Positions 38,175-49,618 of a stretch of 64,000 nucleotides of DNA are shown here, piece after piece. The notes below the pieces were generated by a model. That model made no database searches. It saw nothing but the letters and a program-made list of their open reading frames with translations, and was not told the origin of the DNA. Source of the stretch: Strobilurus pachycystidiatus (taxonomy: Eukaryota > Basidiomycota > Agaricomycetes > Agaricales > Physalacriaceae). Made by a program: the position numbers and the translations under genes. The stretch is taken from NCBI GenBank assembly GCA_019915135.1, contig JAHLMK010000001.1, positions 4,030,001 through 4,094,000 of the forward strand, given 5' to 3'. How positions within the stretch are numbered: position 1 is the first letter of the stretch; each line of letters opens with the position of its first letter.

Positions 38175-38830
38175 TAAGTACAGGATCCTGCCGATAGTTA
38201 GTTGCGCCAATTGGATTGAGAGGGTGTCATTGATCTACATGCGGGAGATGCCGACCGGCTTCCAACGCCGAGCGCACATTACAATGCTGATATCAGTGGC
38301 GGTGCAGCAACCGGTCTCATAACTTAACCACAACATCATTAGACATGTGCGTACCTCAATCTCAAACCGCGATCAGTTTGCCAGGCCCACCATCAGAAGC
38401 TCGCCGAAAAGAGTTTAGTTGAGGACTGAAGCGAAGGTACGTGGCGGGCGGTCGCCCCACACACCAGCCTGCCTTGACGCGTGGGCCAAGAGAGATCCTC
38501 ATATTGGCTGATGTCCCCAATGCTCCGTGACGTCCGAATAATCTCCGACTTGTAACATCTCGAGCCTTAACTTGGTGGAACTTTCACGCTCGCCGAGGGA
38601 GCACAACACCGAGGACCGATTGCGACTCCCCGACTGGTAGACTATCTTGGCGCTGACTTTTGCAGCAACTTTTGTAGACCGCTACATCGAGCCGCGCGAG
38701 ACCCGTCCTTCCTTGGGTGCTATCCCCGAATCTGATTGATCTTTCTTTCTAGGGTTAACGTCGAATCTGAATATTGTCCATTTTATGCACAATACCCGGC
38801 GCCAACCCTTAACTACCTCCCTAGCTGGCA
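38175..38830. other. Intergenic region H/I
   Basis: No ORF, RNA or repeat that I can support. Confidence 0.4.
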
Positions 38831-39231
38831 ATGTTTGCATGCAACATGAGCCTTACTCGCACCCACGAGACGTCCGCACTTGCGGCGCCCGTCTCCCAGA
38901 GCTACCGCCAGCGAAAAAACGTAACGTATAGCGAGCTCGTTCACCTTCTCAAATCACTTCCCCCCGTCGTCTCCTTCACATTCGATTTTGAGAATCATAT
39001 GATTCGTATGATTAAAAGGGCAGGTGCGACCACTAATGCATGATAGACCCTATTCTCTGATCTGACAAGCTCCTACTAGTCGCGACTTCCCTGGTCCAAC
39101 AAAGGCTTTATCACGTTACGCATCGACTTGGCGCTCCTGTCCATCTGACTGACGAAGAGGGAATAGAACGCGTCTGGGCCAGGATTGGAATGGATGATGA
39201 CGACGCGGAGGACTCATCGTGGGCTGCATAG
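38831..39231 (+). CDS. Gene I: small hypothetical protein, 114 aa
   Basis: Two exons (38831-39023 and 39080-39231) join in phase 1 across a GTGCGA...CTACTAG intron. The second exon reads LGAPVHLTDEEGIERVWARIG and ends acidic. The TDEEGIERVWA phrase resembles TDGEGVERVWA in the KDZ transposase of the same neighbourhood (42300-42340), so this may be a short derivative of a KDZ gene. That link is a short match only. Otherwise no domain. Confidence 0.4.
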
Positions 39232-40106
39232 GCGTAGGGGTTGATCACACCAGAACCCAGAACCCCCGTGTACTTGCAGATTGGAATGTTATCAATGATA
39301 ACTTTGGCGCGGCCGTGACTACACATGTGTACGATTACGTCCAGACAAACGACCAGCGGTTACGGTTATCATTCCTGACTCGGATGACTCGTAAGATGCT
39401 CCCCCGTCGGCGCGCGACCCACCTCTGCATTCAGAGGAAGCCGGAAGTCACTGACCATGAGGCGAAATTGAGAACCCTTGACCTGCGATCAGAGACTGAA
39501 TGCGTACCCTGAGCGCGTTGCAACAGCACGGAGAAAAGTGAGAAAACGGATTTGATCCTCAGCAGACCAACGTTGAGGCCGTTCGCGTTCGTCACCGTCT
39601 CGCAACGTCTCAGTGTCGCGGTCTATTGGCTGGGTACAGTCGATGAGGCGCCGAAGATTATGAGCATGTAGTACTTCATACCAGGTTCCAATAGAGCTCG
39701 AAAAATTTATTCGCCTGTGCAAAAGGAGGGAACAGCGATGGGGTAGACATGACTGATCAGTGAAGAGATGACTTGCTCGCTAGAGTCTAGAGTTTAGACC
39801 TGTGTCGGGATTCATCATTCCCGCCCTGAGGCTATGTGAAATTGCGAATCCCGCTGAATTGCCGGCCCGATCAAGTAAAATGTAAAACAGGTAGGTTGCC
39901 AGCAGGATTCGAACCCGAACCCATTAAATTTAGAGAAGGGCAGTAACCGGTACACCATATAGCGGACAACGCATTATGCCTTTGATGGATTTTAGTGCTG
40001 AGCGCTGAGGCCTGAGGACCCTACGTATCTGACTTGGTAATGTCATCATTTCTCTTGTCGCTCCCGCTCACGCCCCCACTTGCTTTCAGGAAGAGCACTC
40101 CGCGGA
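39232..40106. other. Intergenic region I/KDZ
   Basis: Only the antisense tRNA-like sequence at 39895-39970 is supported here. Short open frames have no domain. Confidence 0.4.
39895..39970 (-). tRNA. tRNA-like sequence
   Basis: Minus-strand acceptor GTTGTCC pairs with TGGCAAC at five to six of seven positions. The A box (TATGGTGTACCGGTTA) and B box (GGGTTCGAATCC) are good. The anticodon arm (GCCC/GGGT) encloses about 15 bases, as in tRNA-like sequence 1 of the giant element. A short intron or an aberrant loop is needed. Isotype not assigned. Confidence 0.5.
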
Positions 40107-43100
40107 ATGAGTCGCCATGCGGGAGGAGGCCGGCGCAATGGAGACTTTTCAGCAATAGACGACAACGAGGATCAATCCTGGGAGGCTCCTCGCGATGGGT
40201 TCGACGTGGACCGTGTCTACACCTTCACTCCCGCGAATACCGTCGAAACGTCTATAGCTCCAAGGCCCCCTCCTCCCAAAAAACGACGCAAGGCGCACCG
40301 CAATGCTAGGCAGGAATGGGCTGATTGGTTGGAGGAGGGCGGTGAAAATTCGCCTGGCTGGGACCCAGGTCCTAACTACAACGAGGAGGACGGGTGGGAG
40401 GTTATTGATACTCTGCCGCCCGCTCAGGGACTCGACGAGGCGGGTGAGGAGAGGGACGAGGATGACCCGAGACTGTCCTCGCAAAAGAGACACCAGTCTT
40501 CGGTAAGTGCAAAAACACCGTACTGCGATCTGGCCTACTAACGCTTTGGTGCAGGATGACCCCATGTCCGTCTGGATCCCCAGCTCCCAGCTCGTCTTAG
40601 ATGAATCCATGCTGCGAAAGCAGCCAGGAGACGCCCCCAAATGTGCGACATGTGGTGTCCAGTTCTCATCGACACCGCCGACGCACCCTCCCGAGGCCAC
40701 ACCAAACAATTCTCCTGCAGATTCTGCCCAAGACGATGAACCGCACCATTCTGCATCCCTGCCGTCGTCGTCCATTTTTCCCGCGACTGCACCTACACCT
40801 CCGCAGGCGAGTACCCCTCTCGAACACTCCAGCTCCACAGTGCGGCCAACGGTTGACAAACTCATCGGGTGTGAGACTTGCAGAGATTTCTGGGAATGCG
40901 AACGATGCTGTCTGCGCCGTCACGATCGAACCTTGCTGCACAACATACGCGTAAGTCTGACATTGCATTGTCGATGTCCTATTGACGTTTGTTCAGGTCT
41001 GGTCTGGTGGTGACACGTCTACTCGTACTTCCCTCACGGCGCTCGGACGAATCCATCAAGTTGGTCACCAAGGCGGGTCTTGCCCAGTTCCCAGCGCCGA
41101 CAGACTGATCACGGTCATGCATCTGACTGGAATCCATCAACTTCGCACTACATTTTGCGAATGCAATCGCTCTGACTCCGCGGCGCGTTGGCAGCAGGCG
41201 ATGCGCGACGGGTGGTACCCTGCATCACTGGCACAGCCTCAGACGTTCGCAACCATCGAAGTCTTGGACTTCTTCCGTCTCCTCAACGTACTCGCAAACG
41301 TCAACGTTTGCGACTTCGTCACTATCTTAGAGCGCAAGTCTGCGCCCAATGGAGCAGAATGGCTTCCGGACCGATACAAGGCGTTCGGTCTCATGTCGCG
41401 ACAATGGGCCTACCTCAAGCGATTGCGGCGAGCGGGCATCGGCCAGCGTCAAGATGGGATCAAGAAGGCTACGATGGGGTCGACAGCGGTCCAATGTTGG
41501 GCCTGTCCCCGCAAAGGAGTTAATCTCCCGGATGATTGGCAAAATGCCAGCCCAGAGGACAGGTGCGTCGTTCTGGGAGCACTATTGTTGCCGGATCACT
41601 AATGATTCCCAAGGTTTCTCTTCATGCTCTATCTCGCCCTCGATGCCAACTTCCGCATGCGCAACAGGCTTAGAAAGAAGAGCGCGAACAAAGCGTACAA
41701 TATTCTTGGGGATGGCTTGGGGTATCAAGTGCCGCAAGAAGCTTATACCAATCACCTCAAGAATTACGTCAAGGAAGAGGATGTGAGTGTTTGATACGAT
41801 GATTTAGACCTTAAAGGGAAACTCATGAACTTTCAGATTAGCACTTGTATCGCGTTCGCGGCCCTTATGCAGAAGGACACGCGTCTTTCGACAGGCTTGC
41901 GGGCGACGGGCATCGGCGGATGCATCTGTGCTCGCCACGAGCTCGTAAGGCCGCTTGGGATCGGGGATTTGCTGAAGGGGAACAGTGAGTATTCCCGGTA
42001 ACTTCTTGACTAGGTCACTAATGATAATCGCTCTAGCTACGCAAACATGGATTTCATCTGCTGGTGCGCCATATGGAGCATCAGTTTGATGTTCATCCTC
42101 ATCTCATATGATGTTGGTTGCCAGTGGAAGGTTAATCTCGCCGCGCGTCACGAATCGCACCCCGCTCTGTTGAAGCACGACTCGACTGCGGAGGCCCCCG
42201 CTCCTAAGATCCGCGTGGGGCTCCCAGTATGGCACGGCGGTGTTCACGACGAATATTGCGCCACCTGCAACTCTCTCCGCTACAAAACTGGGGCGGGTAT
42301 AACGGATGGTGAAGGGGTGGAAAGAGTTTGGGCTGTGCTAAACCCGGCGGCGTCGGCCATGAAGGAGATGCATATAGACGGACGTCACGCAGCGTTGGAG
42401 GAAATCATTGACTCTCACAACTTCTCCAAGAATATCAGCGTTGGTAAGCTTATTAAATTCCTGTCATAGTTGTGATTGTGCTCATGTTCAGTTGCCAGGT
42501 GCGTTGCTGCATTGTCGCTTACAAGTCGCGCAAGAGGAGAAGCCCCGCCAAATCGACAATTTCAAAGAGATCAGTGAAGGCGTGACCACCCAGCAAAAGG
42601 ATGAGTGGACCGCCATGATCACGCACTGGCACGCGCAGGAGGACCACCCTGAAAAGGAGCGCACGGTAGTCAACCCCTACGCCGCCAGTTGGACGAAGGA
42701 GGATTTGACGGTGGGCGAGGTTCAGCGGGACCTGCAGGCGGAGGACGCGGCGGAGGCGCAGGCTGATGCGGAGGATGAGGAGGGTACCAGACTGCGCGGG
42801 AGCAGGACCGTCTTTTTGAAACTCGGTATCCGCCTCCAGGCCTTACAGTATGTCTCTTTTGTCGCTGTGTTCCGTGACCTGATTTCCTGTCTTGTAGACG
42901 ACAGATACGAGCCGCACTCCGAGCAAAATCGCAGCTAACGCTTGGTCGTGATGAAAAGGTGCAAAGGTGGCGCACCTCGTTCTTTCAGCAACTAGGACGA
43001 TTTCGACGTCTGCAGGAGAGCTTCCTGCCTCCAGCGTCATCACTAATTCATGCCGAGAGCGAGGCTCGAGGACCTGATGCGCCAGCATTGAGTGCCGAGC

Positions 43101-44040
43101 AAATCAAGCTTTGGATGCCCTCGGACATTCCTACCGACCTACGGCCAACTTCAGGACGAGGCATGTCGATCTATGAGATGGAGACCCGACTTCGCCAGGC
43201 ACAGTGTTCCGAGAGCTTGACAAAGTTACGACAACGTTTACACGCCAAACGCCACTGGATCCAGTTTCGCAATGGCAACATCACTGGCCAGAAGCGCACC
43301 GGGCGAGCTCGCACTCTCATTGACACCATCACGGATTGCATCAACAGTGAAGCGCAAAGGTACCAGGAAGCGCATACGGGGTTGCTGAGCCTAGCAGGTC
43401 CCGTGGGCTGTGGACCTTTCAAGGTCTTGGAGAAGCAGGACATCTCCATGAAATTTGTTGTAGATCACGACGGACGGGCTGCTCGACGATTGGCGAAGAT
43501 AGCAGGGAGGTTAGGTCGGAATGCTCCTGTGGCGGCGGAGCCGGATATTGAGGAGGATGTTAGAGAGGCGGCCAAGGAGCTACTAGAGGCTGACGGGTCA
43601 GCAGCACCGGGGGCAGAGGTCAGAGGCTCATCACGTCGAACCGTGTCTTGGATTTGGACTGCATTGGGAGCACCCGACCAGGAGTCGGATGCCTACATGC
43701 ACGAGTGTACGCTCTCGTTTCCTTTTCCTTGAATTCCGATCTCATAGACTCCTTGGCAGCTGTGCGAGTCGAGTGGTGCAGGGCTTATGCACACAAGAAG
43801 AGATGGTCTGAAGAGGTGGCGTTGTTGGAGGAAGAACAACGGCGAGTTCTTGAGTCGTTGAAGTGGGGTGAAGGATGGTGGCAGAGTTGGGCAGATCTGG
43901 AGGAGGACGACGCGAGTCCCGCACTACGGCGGGGTCGGCGCGCTTACGCCTTGCAGCAGAAGGCTTGGTTGAATAGGGTCGGGGCTCGCTTTGCTCGCCG
44001 CTGGGCCGGCATGGACGGCAAACGACGGCGGGTTGATTGA
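40107..44040 (+). CDS. CxC2-type KDZ transposase
   Basis: Nine exons: 40107-40502, 40555-40950, 40997-41562, 41614-41782, 41837-41984, 42037-42443, 42499-42847, 42898-43706 and 43748-44040, about 1177 codons. The N-terminal part is acidic and Pro-rich. Two Cys clusters follow (CATCGVQF; CETCRDFWECERCCLRRH, then GIHQLRTTFCEC and CWACPRKGVNLP), the CxC2 region that precedes KDZ transposases. The transposase proper starts at FLFMLYLALDANFRMRN, with ARHELVRPLGIGDLLKGN, SYDVGCQWKVNL, VHDEYCATCNSLR and TDGEGVERVWAVLN, and ends with the coiled-coil helix VEWCRAYAHKKRW. It would cut and paste Kyakuja-Dileera-Zisupton DNA transposons. The exon 5/6 junction is one base short of frame, so splicing there is abnormal or the gene is lightly damaged. 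No terminal inverted repeat was identified. Confidence 0.85.
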
Positions 44041-44153
44041 TCTGTGATGTACTGTACCGGCACAATGGCATCTTCATTAGTTCTAGACTGTCAGGGTTTG
44101 CTGTCCCATTTGGGAGTGAGGCGCGGTCAAGAGGGCGCGAGGCATGGGCGCGT

Positions 44154-45984
44154 TGATGTGCACGTTATTTTAGAGGCGTAGAATCACACCTAACAAACAA
44201 CACAACTCTTAATACTCCGAATGAGAGTAAGGTTTCTGCGGTTTTGGGATATTGGGTTTTTGCAATAGAAAATCGAGCTTGATTTACTACAACACTACAC
44301 TTGAAAAACAAGGTTCTTGCGTAACAGAAACGTAGGTGTGCACAAAGTGCGAGTTTGAAGGGGGTGGTAGGGATTTTGACCGATTGACAAATCGTCTGGT
44401 TTTCAGGGAACAATACACAAGCCTCTGACTGAACTTAAACTATGCGACTTTCTCAATCCTCGCGCTGTAGGAGTTGTATCAAGAACACAATAGTCTATTG
44501 CCACACTTGGTATGTTTCTTATAACCTCGGTAGGAGCTTATTCTTTGAGTTTTAGTGTTTGCGTGGGTTTTAGACCAAATCGTGCTTGAATTGCACTTGA
44601 ACTCTCAAGAGGTTATGCTGGTTAACGCTTTTCGCGACTGAACGGTCCTCTCTAGGGAAAGGCTGGCTCAGACTGCAAAGTCTCTGTAGTGTCTCTAGGG
44701 AGATACTATGCTCAGAAACACCGCCTCTAGTACGTTGAATTCAAGGAACTTTGCTCTTCGATTAAGTTCACTTTTGTTCTAAACCCTTGCTCTTAGTGCG
44801 TTAGGTTTGTTCTTTGGTTCTTAGGTTTGACTCGAATTCGAGTTTCTTTGGGTGCGTGCAAATCGAATTCAATTTTGTACAGAGTTAGATTACTACAGTA
44901 GAGCTTTGTGGGCTCGTGGCTGCGGGTCACTAAACTAAACTACTATACTGTATCGACGCTTCTTTTATACAAACTGGTCCCTACTGTACACTAATCTTAA
45001 CTTACTAACTAATAGCCACTTGGAGTTAATTTCCGCGCTGTAGACACCAGTCTAGGCGCTTCCATTTCCTTATTATGCCAGTTTATTCATGACAAACCCT
45101 CTAGAGTTGATCCACGTTGACTAATTCCAAGCTCGGATTGCAACATCCTTGCGTGCTATTGGTCGAATCTATCACATGGGGTTCATCTTCTCTTGGCTCT
45201 TAATTGTTCTTAATGCTTCTTTGCGACTCGGATTCTTCAGATTGCGTCACCAATTCAGTCTCGATTATCTGATTGAGTCTAGAGCTTCATTTCGCTTAAG
45301 AATCCACTCTAAGATCCATGATAGATCGTTGACTTGTTGTTCGCAATCTGTCTGCTTGTTCCAATCTCTACTGATTTCAGGTCAGATTTAATCACCTGAG
45401 ATCTGAAGAAGCTTGGCTTCTTGATTCTTAACGCTCTTGGCATACTGCGGATTATTCATGAAGAACACTTGATCATCTTTATCTTGATTGGCTTCTTCGA
45501 ATAGCTCGGCTGTTACTCGATTTTGTGCTATCGTGGGTTCTAGACTTAGAATTCCAAGGGGATAGTTGTATCGTGTGATAACATTACTGGGCTTTCATCC
45601 CCATTTATGCTGACCTAGACCATTCTGTAGCTTAACCCCATTCTACTTATCATCAGGAAGTGAGCTAATCGAACTCTAATCGTCTATGAACAATACTAAC
45701 AAAGTCGAGTCCGAATTACTTGGAACTCGAGTTCGTTTCTTAGACGAGTCCTCTTTAAGAATGCGTACGTGATGTTGACTTGATAAATCAAGTGGGCACT
45801 TTGGATGGTGATATTCGAAGATGAATTTCTCCTGGAGGCTCATTCTTGCCCTAATGAGGTCTCTGTATTATCACTGGCAATCTTATGGTCTCTCGTTAGA
45901 TGTATCGTGCATTTCGGCTTCGAGTCTTATCTAGAAATCGCAAAATTCTCGGTTTCTAGGCTCAGGCGCGCATAAAGCGTGTCA
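44154..45984 (-). repeat. 3' LTR of copy 2
   Basis: This is a 1831-bp LTR with TGATGTGCAC and GTGTCA as its plus-strand ends. Against the other copy 2 LTR it shows one G/A change (AGGAGTTG against AGGGGTTG) and one CpG transition inside a TCGA dyad (GCTTGAATT against GCTCGAATT). Confidence 0.92.
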
Positions 45985-46243
45985 TCTCCCTTTAACTTTC
46001 GATATGTTGTCCGCAACATCAAGATCTTCACCCTGAACCGTAATTCATTTCGCTTATTTTTCTGGTTCTCTCTTCGGGTTTTGTCTGCACGGATGCAATC
46101 CCAACTCCAGTTGGCGCGAACAAAGCGCTCGCTGGGTCTTCGTGTTATCTTTGCAACTTGGTTAAATAGTCGGCGGTTTCTGGTCGATTTGCCCCAGCAC
46201 CTGCTAACCATTTCACCCTCGAAATTCTTCTACACCTCTCACA

Positions 46244-47823
46244 ATGCCTTCTCTTGTTTCCAAGAAATCGTGGACCGGAATCGTCAACCTTATCCCTGAT
46301 GAGGCTCCCGACACCGTCCCCGAGCTAGTTGAACGTCGCCTCGCTGATGGCAAAGCGCTCTTCATCCATATTAAATATTGGGATCCGCCTGCTACGGACG
46401 CTTTACAACAGCCTCTGTCCGTTGGTCCTTAAATCGGTCGAGTACATGGACCGCTCCAAGGCTTCCGCCAAGGATAAGGCCGCGTCTTTGGACATGGTCA
46501 TCGTCAAGGTTCTTGTGAGTCGATTTTCTCTTCTTATGAATTCGTGCTCGATTTTCTAAAATCTTTATAAGGGAGCGAACCTTCCCAAGGACAACGTCTC
46601 TGGTTGCATCTATCCCGAGAAGCTCGCCACATTTTCCTGTAATCTGAGGTCGTTCTTAGGTTTGGCGGTTTCCGAGTTGGGTGTCAGCCCTCACTTGCAT
46701 ACCGTTAACCTAGCCAACGTCCTTAACGCGTTTGTCATGACTTGCACCAAGAAGGGTACTATCGCGGCGGAGGCTGCCAGTCTCCCTTCAATCCATCCCC
46801 TCCATCCCAAATGGAAGAAACTCATCGAGGCTTCCTCTTCCAAGGGTAAGGAGAAAGCTAAATCTCCCGAACCCAAGGGCAAGAACAAGCTCAAGGTCTT
46901 GGTTCGTATTTCGATTTCCAGTATTTCAAGTTCGAATTTCTGATGTCTTATATTATAGAAGGCTTCTTCTTCTTCCACCGTTCTGGACGATCCTATTCGA
47001 TTTGCCTCTGGCGACATTAGTAAATCTTCTTTTACTAATGGCTTCCAGTGGGCTGACGATCATTCAGAAATGGGTGAAGTAAACTCTTCCGACTCCGAAG
47101 TAAGCTTCTGATGTCTTTTTGGTCTAGATTACGAGGCTGATCTGGCTGCTTTTCTTAAACAGCTCTCCGTGGAGTCTTCCGACGAAGAGGATAGCGATGA
47201 AGAAGTGGTCGAGGTTGCTACACCTCCCGCTTCTACAGCCTCTGAAGCCGTGAGTTATTGGTTCTTTAGCTTTTCGAGCTCGATTTTGACTTTTATATAG
47301 TCTGCTCGCTCGGTAAAATATCTTTACTATTGTGAAGTACCCGGCCTGGATACTAATTCTTCCTTGTATCACAAGGCTGTGGCGACGTCGGGATCCACTC
47401 CTACTGCTCAGTTGGAGACGGCTCCCAAGCGCAAGGCCACTGTTGCTCTTCCTGAATCCAAGAGGATGGCCAAGGCTCTTAAACCCGCTGGGTTTAACAT
47501 CGAACCCGTCCTCATTGATCAGTTGTCATCTAGTGAGTAACAAATTTGATTTCGATTTTGGATTAATCTAACTCAAATTTGTTTTCTTGACAGCCGCTCA
47601 GCTGGTCAACGCGTACCAAGGTGCCAGTTCTGCCATTGTTCGCAGAATGCAGATCTTAGCTGCGCTTCCCGCGGACTTGGCTCTTTCCGCGTCGATGGTA
47701 GCCGCGGAACACGGCTATCGTCACGAGTTATCCTTGACCATGAACAGGGCTCACGGGGAGGTTCAAACCTTCCTGCGCACGAGGGACCTGTACCTGGCCG
47801 CGACTGATTCTTTGGTCCCTTAG
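46244..47823 (+). pseudogene. Gene D of copy 2, 20-base deletion
   Basis: The exon order and splice sites of copy 1 gene D are kept, including the acidic tract and the C-terminal domain. A 20-base deletion in exon 1 (near 46395) shifts the frame after residue 50 or so, so no full product is expected. Apart from this the sequence is close to copy 1. Confidence 0.7.
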
Positions 47824-48183
47824 ATCATCGGGAGCCAAGTCATCATTGATACTTCTTAGCATAAGTAATTGATGACTTGTTCTTTACAAAGTAACTAGTC
47901 GGAAATCTTGGCTTGAACTGTGACTAGTGTACCGGAGGCTTGGGGCTTACGCGACGGACCTTTATCTTTTTAGTCTACTCGCGCATGTATTATTATCTGT
48001 CGGTCTGCATATAGACATTCTTACTCTTGATCTTGGATTCGATAATCGGACCCGAGAAATTCGGGTTCGATTATCTCCTATTGGTTTCTTTACTTAGGTC
48101 TTGGTTCTTTTCTTAATCGGTTTGGTACCTTTCTTCTCGATTCTTATAAATTTGATCTTTTCGAGTGGTGGAAATTCATCACC

Positions 48184-49353
48184 ATGACTCAGATGAATTT
48201 CCCTTTTCTCTGCGAACTTAGGTTCCGCAATCTTCACTCCAGCTTTGCCATTATTCCCGACGATGTTGCAGTGTTTCTCGAGGCTGAATTAGCGGTTGCG
48301 TCCGCTCTTGATCTTTATAGTGTACACCGCGACTTTGTGATGGTAGAACGAGAGCCCGACGGTAGCTTGGGCAACGTGGATCATCGAGAGACGGCTTTCC
48401 ATACGGATCGTCATCTTTTCTTTGGTGGACACCACGGTAACTTGGACGTTCCTACCTTGCGGTATATGGTGTATGTGCTGGTGAGAAAATCGAGCTAGCA
48501 TTCCTTGTTCGAATTTCTCTGACTATCCTCCTAGCGACGCTACAGTAACTTATGGCGACATGTTGCCCCCGTTACTGCTCGTGGTGTGGAAAATAGCTTC
48601 TTGTCCATGTACATTCTCTGTTGGCATCTTGTGATGTCCTTCTTTCACGAGGAACCGCTTCGCGGATTGGATGGGGTTACTCTTCCCCATATCTTACCCG
48701 AGTCGATTATTCACTTGTCATTTGGTGAATTTCGAGATAAGTTCCTAGCGGTTACCATGCGATCTTTGGTATGTTATTTCTCTTGGCTTAGAAATTCGAG
48801 ATCGATTTGCTTATTACTTCATAGGAAACCGCGTTCTTTTCTACCGAACAATCATTGCCTCGGTACTTGAACACCATAATGTCATCCGAGGACGTCGAAT
48901 GGATGCGCAGCATCCCTCCCTCCACGCGAGGCATTCCAGTGTACATTCGCGAGCTGATTACTTGGATTCCACGGTTCTATGAAGACCGGGTTCTTGACCC
49001 TATGCCTGGTAGTCAAGGACTATTTCGTGATCGCGAGTTCAGTTTCTCTACTCTTCGCCAAGGTCTTGATGCTGCAGGCCCTATATATCCCACGTAAGCA
49101 TTTGTTAGAAACTCGAATTCGAATTTCTGACTTCTTTCTTAACAGGCTTATCGATCAGGATTTTCCCAATATACCTAAACGTCTTTGGGAAATTACTTGG
49201 TCAACTGCCTCTGCTGCGGACATTCGCCTCTTACAACACGTTGTAGCTTCCTTGTTGCCTGAACAACTTTATACTTTTTATACTAGGCTGTATAATAGAG
49301 GTAACAGTCCTTTGTTTCGACACTTTTGTATAGAGCCGCATTGGAGGGAGTAG
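48184..49353 (+). CDS. Gene C of copy 2, intact
   Basis: Exons 48184-48480, 48535-48768, 48825-49093 and 49146-49353 have the same lengths as in copy 1 and give 335 aa. Differences from copy 1 are few and conservative (for example an Asp/Asn change in SLGNVDH and an Arg-Phe to Arg-Leu change near the end). It is the only cargo gene that is free of frame lesions in both copies. Function unknown, as for copy 1. Confidence 0.72.
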
Positions 49354-49618
49354 TTACATTTCTTATATGTCTCCCTTTTAACTTTGAATTGCTTGTATCG
49401 GATCGTTGAAAATCAACATGTATTTTAATCCACATCAAAGTTCTACAATTCGATCTTGAATTTCTTATTTGAATCTTATATCTTTTCGTTCTTCAAGGCG
49501 TTAGAAGCGTTAAATAAAATTTTTAGAGTTTACAAGAAATGCGTTGTTGTACAAGAAAAAGTTAAAGTCCAGTAAGTAAAACTAGTCCGATTATCTATTA
49601 TAGAAAATCGAGCTCGGA

